Assembly: GCF_030272615.1 (NCBI RefSeq)
Contig: NC_081405.1
Location: 647,718,920 to 647,780,919, forward strand
Direction of reading: 5' to 3'
Length of the DNA: 62,000 bases
From: Cryptomeria japonica
Taxonomy: Eukaryota; Streptophyta; Pinopsida; Cupressales; Cupressaceae
The translations under genes were made by a program, and so were the position numbers. Shown piece by piece: positions 59,633 through 62,000 of this stretch (position 1 is its first letter; each line of letters begins with the position of its first letter). Below the pieces are notes generated by a model that had not been told where the DNA came from, did no database searches, and saw only the letters and a program-made list of their open reading frames with translations.

Positions 59633-60430
59633 GTAGTATATGATGATCATCACTTGTCAAACAACTTGAAATGGTACATATGCATGAAACAAATCAAGTT
59701 TGTAATTCCTATAGTCACAATCGAGATTAGTCATATAACCTTGCAAATTTAATAGCATCGTATTGTTTAGAACTTAGGCAATACTCTTAGGGTTAGGTCA
59801 AGCTCTTACACTTTCTTTTTAGCGAAGTCTCGTTGTTTGTTCACTTGGAGTCTCGATGATTGATGGATTTGTGTGTGTATATTGAATAGGAGGAATAGGG
59901 TTTGAAATTGAACCATGGGTGTATTACTATGAGAAACAAAGAAACCTTCAACAATATTCTTCTCGAATGTGTTTTTAATGAGTAGAGCAGATGTGGAAAA
60001 TAGTGTCAACAAAGCAACATGATGAGTTAGAGTACCCACAATATGTTTTTTAGAAGGAAACAACAGGTAGAAAGAGAAAGAGGGAGAGTAACATAGATGA
60101 TGTCCTGTAGAATGATAGTGATGGGTATGTGAGAGTTCCCATGTTGTTACACAATGCCGATCACCTAAATGAATAAAAGTTTGTTGTATGCATGGCAGTG
60201 GTAGTATATGATGATCATCACTTGTCAAACACCTTGGAATGGTACATACCCATGAAAGAAATCAATTGTGTAATTCCTATAGTCACAATCGAGATCAGTT
60301 TTATAACCTTACAAAATTTAATAGCATCATATGTTTTAGAACTTAGGCAGTACTCTTAGGGTTAGGTCAAGCTCCCACACCTGATTTTTATCGAAGTCTT
60401 GTTGTTTGTTCACTTGGAGTCTCGTTGTAT
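59633..60430 (-). repeat. ~566-bp tandem repeat (mosaic module), right part
   Basis: Resumes the unit interrupted by element B, starting GTAGTATATGATGATC. It carries the third unit and ends near 60430, where it joins the diverged 0.9-kb module. A 140-codon frame at 59806-60228 is not kept open in the other copies. Confidence 0.82.
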
Positions 60431-61240
60431 GATGTGGGTAAGTGCACCAAGATGATGAACAAAAAGGGGGGTATAAGAGGCCACTTTTTTTTCTTTTTTC
60501 TTTTTTTAAAATGGGTAAACCTAAACTTCAAAGAGATATTTGAAGGTCATGCACTAAAAACTAGGAGGTGAGAAAACAATAAGAATTGTAGTGCTCTGAA
60601 TCTAGTTTCTAAACTACTAAATTTTTTAAAAATTGGATAAGATTAAGAGGGTCAAACCTTTCATGCACAAAAACTTGTTCCTAATTTTTTTTAGAAAAAT
60701 ATAACATAGCTATTTTCGTGCGCTCCACAAAATATATAGTTAGATTTACTAGTTTGCAAAACCCTTTGGTAGGATGATAGGTAAGAGTGAGATCTAGACG
60801 TTGTATTTTTTTGTAATTTGTTGTTGAGTATTTTTTTTAATGATTTTTTGAAGTGACCGCATCCTGAAAATTTGGTACCTATTCATGCGTTGGGCATAAC
60901 TTGCATCAAAATAATCGAAAAAGAAAACTTCTTGTTTTAAAAGTGTACAAAATCTAGTGTAGAACAATAATATGTAATTTATTTTGAATTTGGTCAAGTA
61001 TATAAAAAGTTATTAAAAAAATGGTAGACATGTGTCTGTGAGGACTGTCAAGGCATTGGTAAAGAAAATTAAAGTTTACTATGCTAATGTTGTCCAAAAA
61101 TAGAAAAAAATATATGGTCAGAAAACTGAGAAGATGTGTGAGATTATGGTGGTAATTTTAGAGATACCCACTTGATCATTTGTAAACTTGATGATGACAA
61201 AGTCGAGAAATCATGTTGGAAGATGAAAAAATATGTAAAG
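60431..61240 (-). repeat. Diverged 0.9-kb module
   Basis: Reverse-complement relative of 23277-24165, more diverged than the X copies. Shared words are GGGTATAAG, ATTGGATAAGATTAAG and TACCCACTTGAT. Confidence 0.75.
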
Positions 61241-61610
61241 GGACAAAAATGGGGGGTAAATGGGCTTGCAAGCCTTAGGATCATTTTCCAACCCTCTTAC
61301 CAAGCCAAAACCCACACGGGTTTTGAAAAACAAAAAGTTCTTCATAGTCCACACGAGATTTATAAACCAAAAATTACTATTCATAGTTCTACATAACCCG
61401 TATGGGTTATGAAGAATTAAAACCATTATTTTGTGTTTCACAAAACCCGTACCACTTATGAAGACATAATAATGTATGCTTGTAAACTTAGCATTTACTA
61501 CACATATGTACATACATACATATATAATATGTGTTTATGTATGTATATATGCATATCTATAGTTATATATATATATTAATATAGATATAGGTTTGTATAC
61601 ATGCATGTCT
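61241..61610. other. Non-coding DNA with AACCC/GGGTT palindromes
   Basis: Contains AAAACCCACACGGGTTTT (about 61308) and ATAACCCGTATGGGTTAT (about 61393), two short near-perfect palindromes of related sequence, and a third half-site near 61443. TATA-rich sequence follows (61505-61600). No gene is seen. Confidence 0.6.
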
Positions 61611-61883
61611 CTCTTATTTTCCACTCTCTCTCATCTTCCTTCCCCATCACTATATTTGTCTATTCTAAGCCCTAATTATCCTCCTTAAGTTCTATCTCAT
61701 CTCTCTCCCCCTCACACTTCTCTCTCTATTGAGTCTCTCACCCTTTTCTCCTTCTCGTTCTCTATCTACCTCATGTCTCTCACCCTCTCATCCTTCTCCT
61801 CCTCTCTCTCTCTCTCTATCCTATTCTCACCATCTCCCCCTTCTCTCTCTTTCTATCCCCTCCCTCTCCCCCTCTCCTTTTCC

Positions 61884-61921
<38 letters not shown>

Positions 61922-61964
61922 CCCAATATCCCTCTCTCTCCCTCTCCCCCTCTCCCTTTCCCAA

Positions 61965-61997
<33 letters not shown>

Positions 61998-62000
61998 TTC
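61611..62000. repeat. CT-rich microsatellite tract
   Basis: Pyrimidine-rich with (CT)n runs, notably about 61888-61916 and 61966-61995, and CCCTCTCC-type words. It runs to the window end. Confidence 0.93.

Noticed and set aside
59806-60228. 140-codon protein in the mosaic repeat (relatives at 22560-22760 and 51438-51758)
   Set aside because: Frames start, stop and shift differently in each copy; no family motif seen.

Overview
The window is nuclear DNA of a plant with a large, repeat-rich genome. The evidence is Ty1/copia elements with an initiator-Met-type primer site (TGGTATCAAAGC), a Tat/Ogre-like Gag-protease family, solo LTRs, a poly(A) retroposon and several satellites. A gymnosperm is plausible from the style of the repeats, but nothing here proves it. 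I see no intact host gene, rRNA, tRNA or CRISPR array.

Left part (1-18.3 kb): a 359-bp satellite (640-2930) is followed by a minus-strand, broken DDE-transposase-like gene. Its core lies at 16198-17250, and a Cys-rich segment plus C-terminal segment lie at 3479-4195. Between them sit about 4.2 kb of non-coding DNA and LTR element A (4201-12019, minus strand, target duplication TGAGT). Element A codes only for Gag and a protease-like domain.

Middle-left (17.7-24.7 kb): long GA tracts are followed by a higher-order satellite of about 520 bp built from short CATATGACCCCTTAGG-type units. This satellite contains a solo LTR (18997-20187, TSD ACACC) and a near-perfect inverted repeat with arms of about 270 bp (20873-21438). 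Next comes a mosaic repeat (about 22.3-24.2 kb) that recurs in inverted orientation at 49.6-51.8 and 59.6-61.2 kb.

Middle (24.7-39.5 kb): this is a nest of copia elements. Element E1 (5'-truncated) carries a solo LTR inside its pol region. Its 3' LTR is split by element E2 (29287-38546, TSD GTTGT). The 5' LTR of E2 holds another solo LTR (30229-31425, TSD ATACT). A 1,012-bp tandem duplication then doubled the primer site. All copia reading frames are broken.

Right (39-62 kb): a tandem duplication (X1 38958-45195, X2 45196-50397) contains decayed minus-strand gag remnants. Only X1 carries a poly(A) retroposon (42533-43375, 15-bp TSD). A ~566-bp tandem repeat follows and is interrupted by LTR element B (51810-59632, plus strand, TSD GTAGT), a sister of A. 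The window ends in CT-rich microsatellite.

The main biological story is the A/B family. It has a Gag-protease-only reading frame of about 1,140 codons with no reverse transcriptase, RNase H or integrase. Its primer site looks tRNA-Trp-like, its LTR holds a candidate intron, and a GC-rich palindromic motif is repeated in LTR and leader. It would have to borrow its replication enzymes from an autonomous partner not present here.
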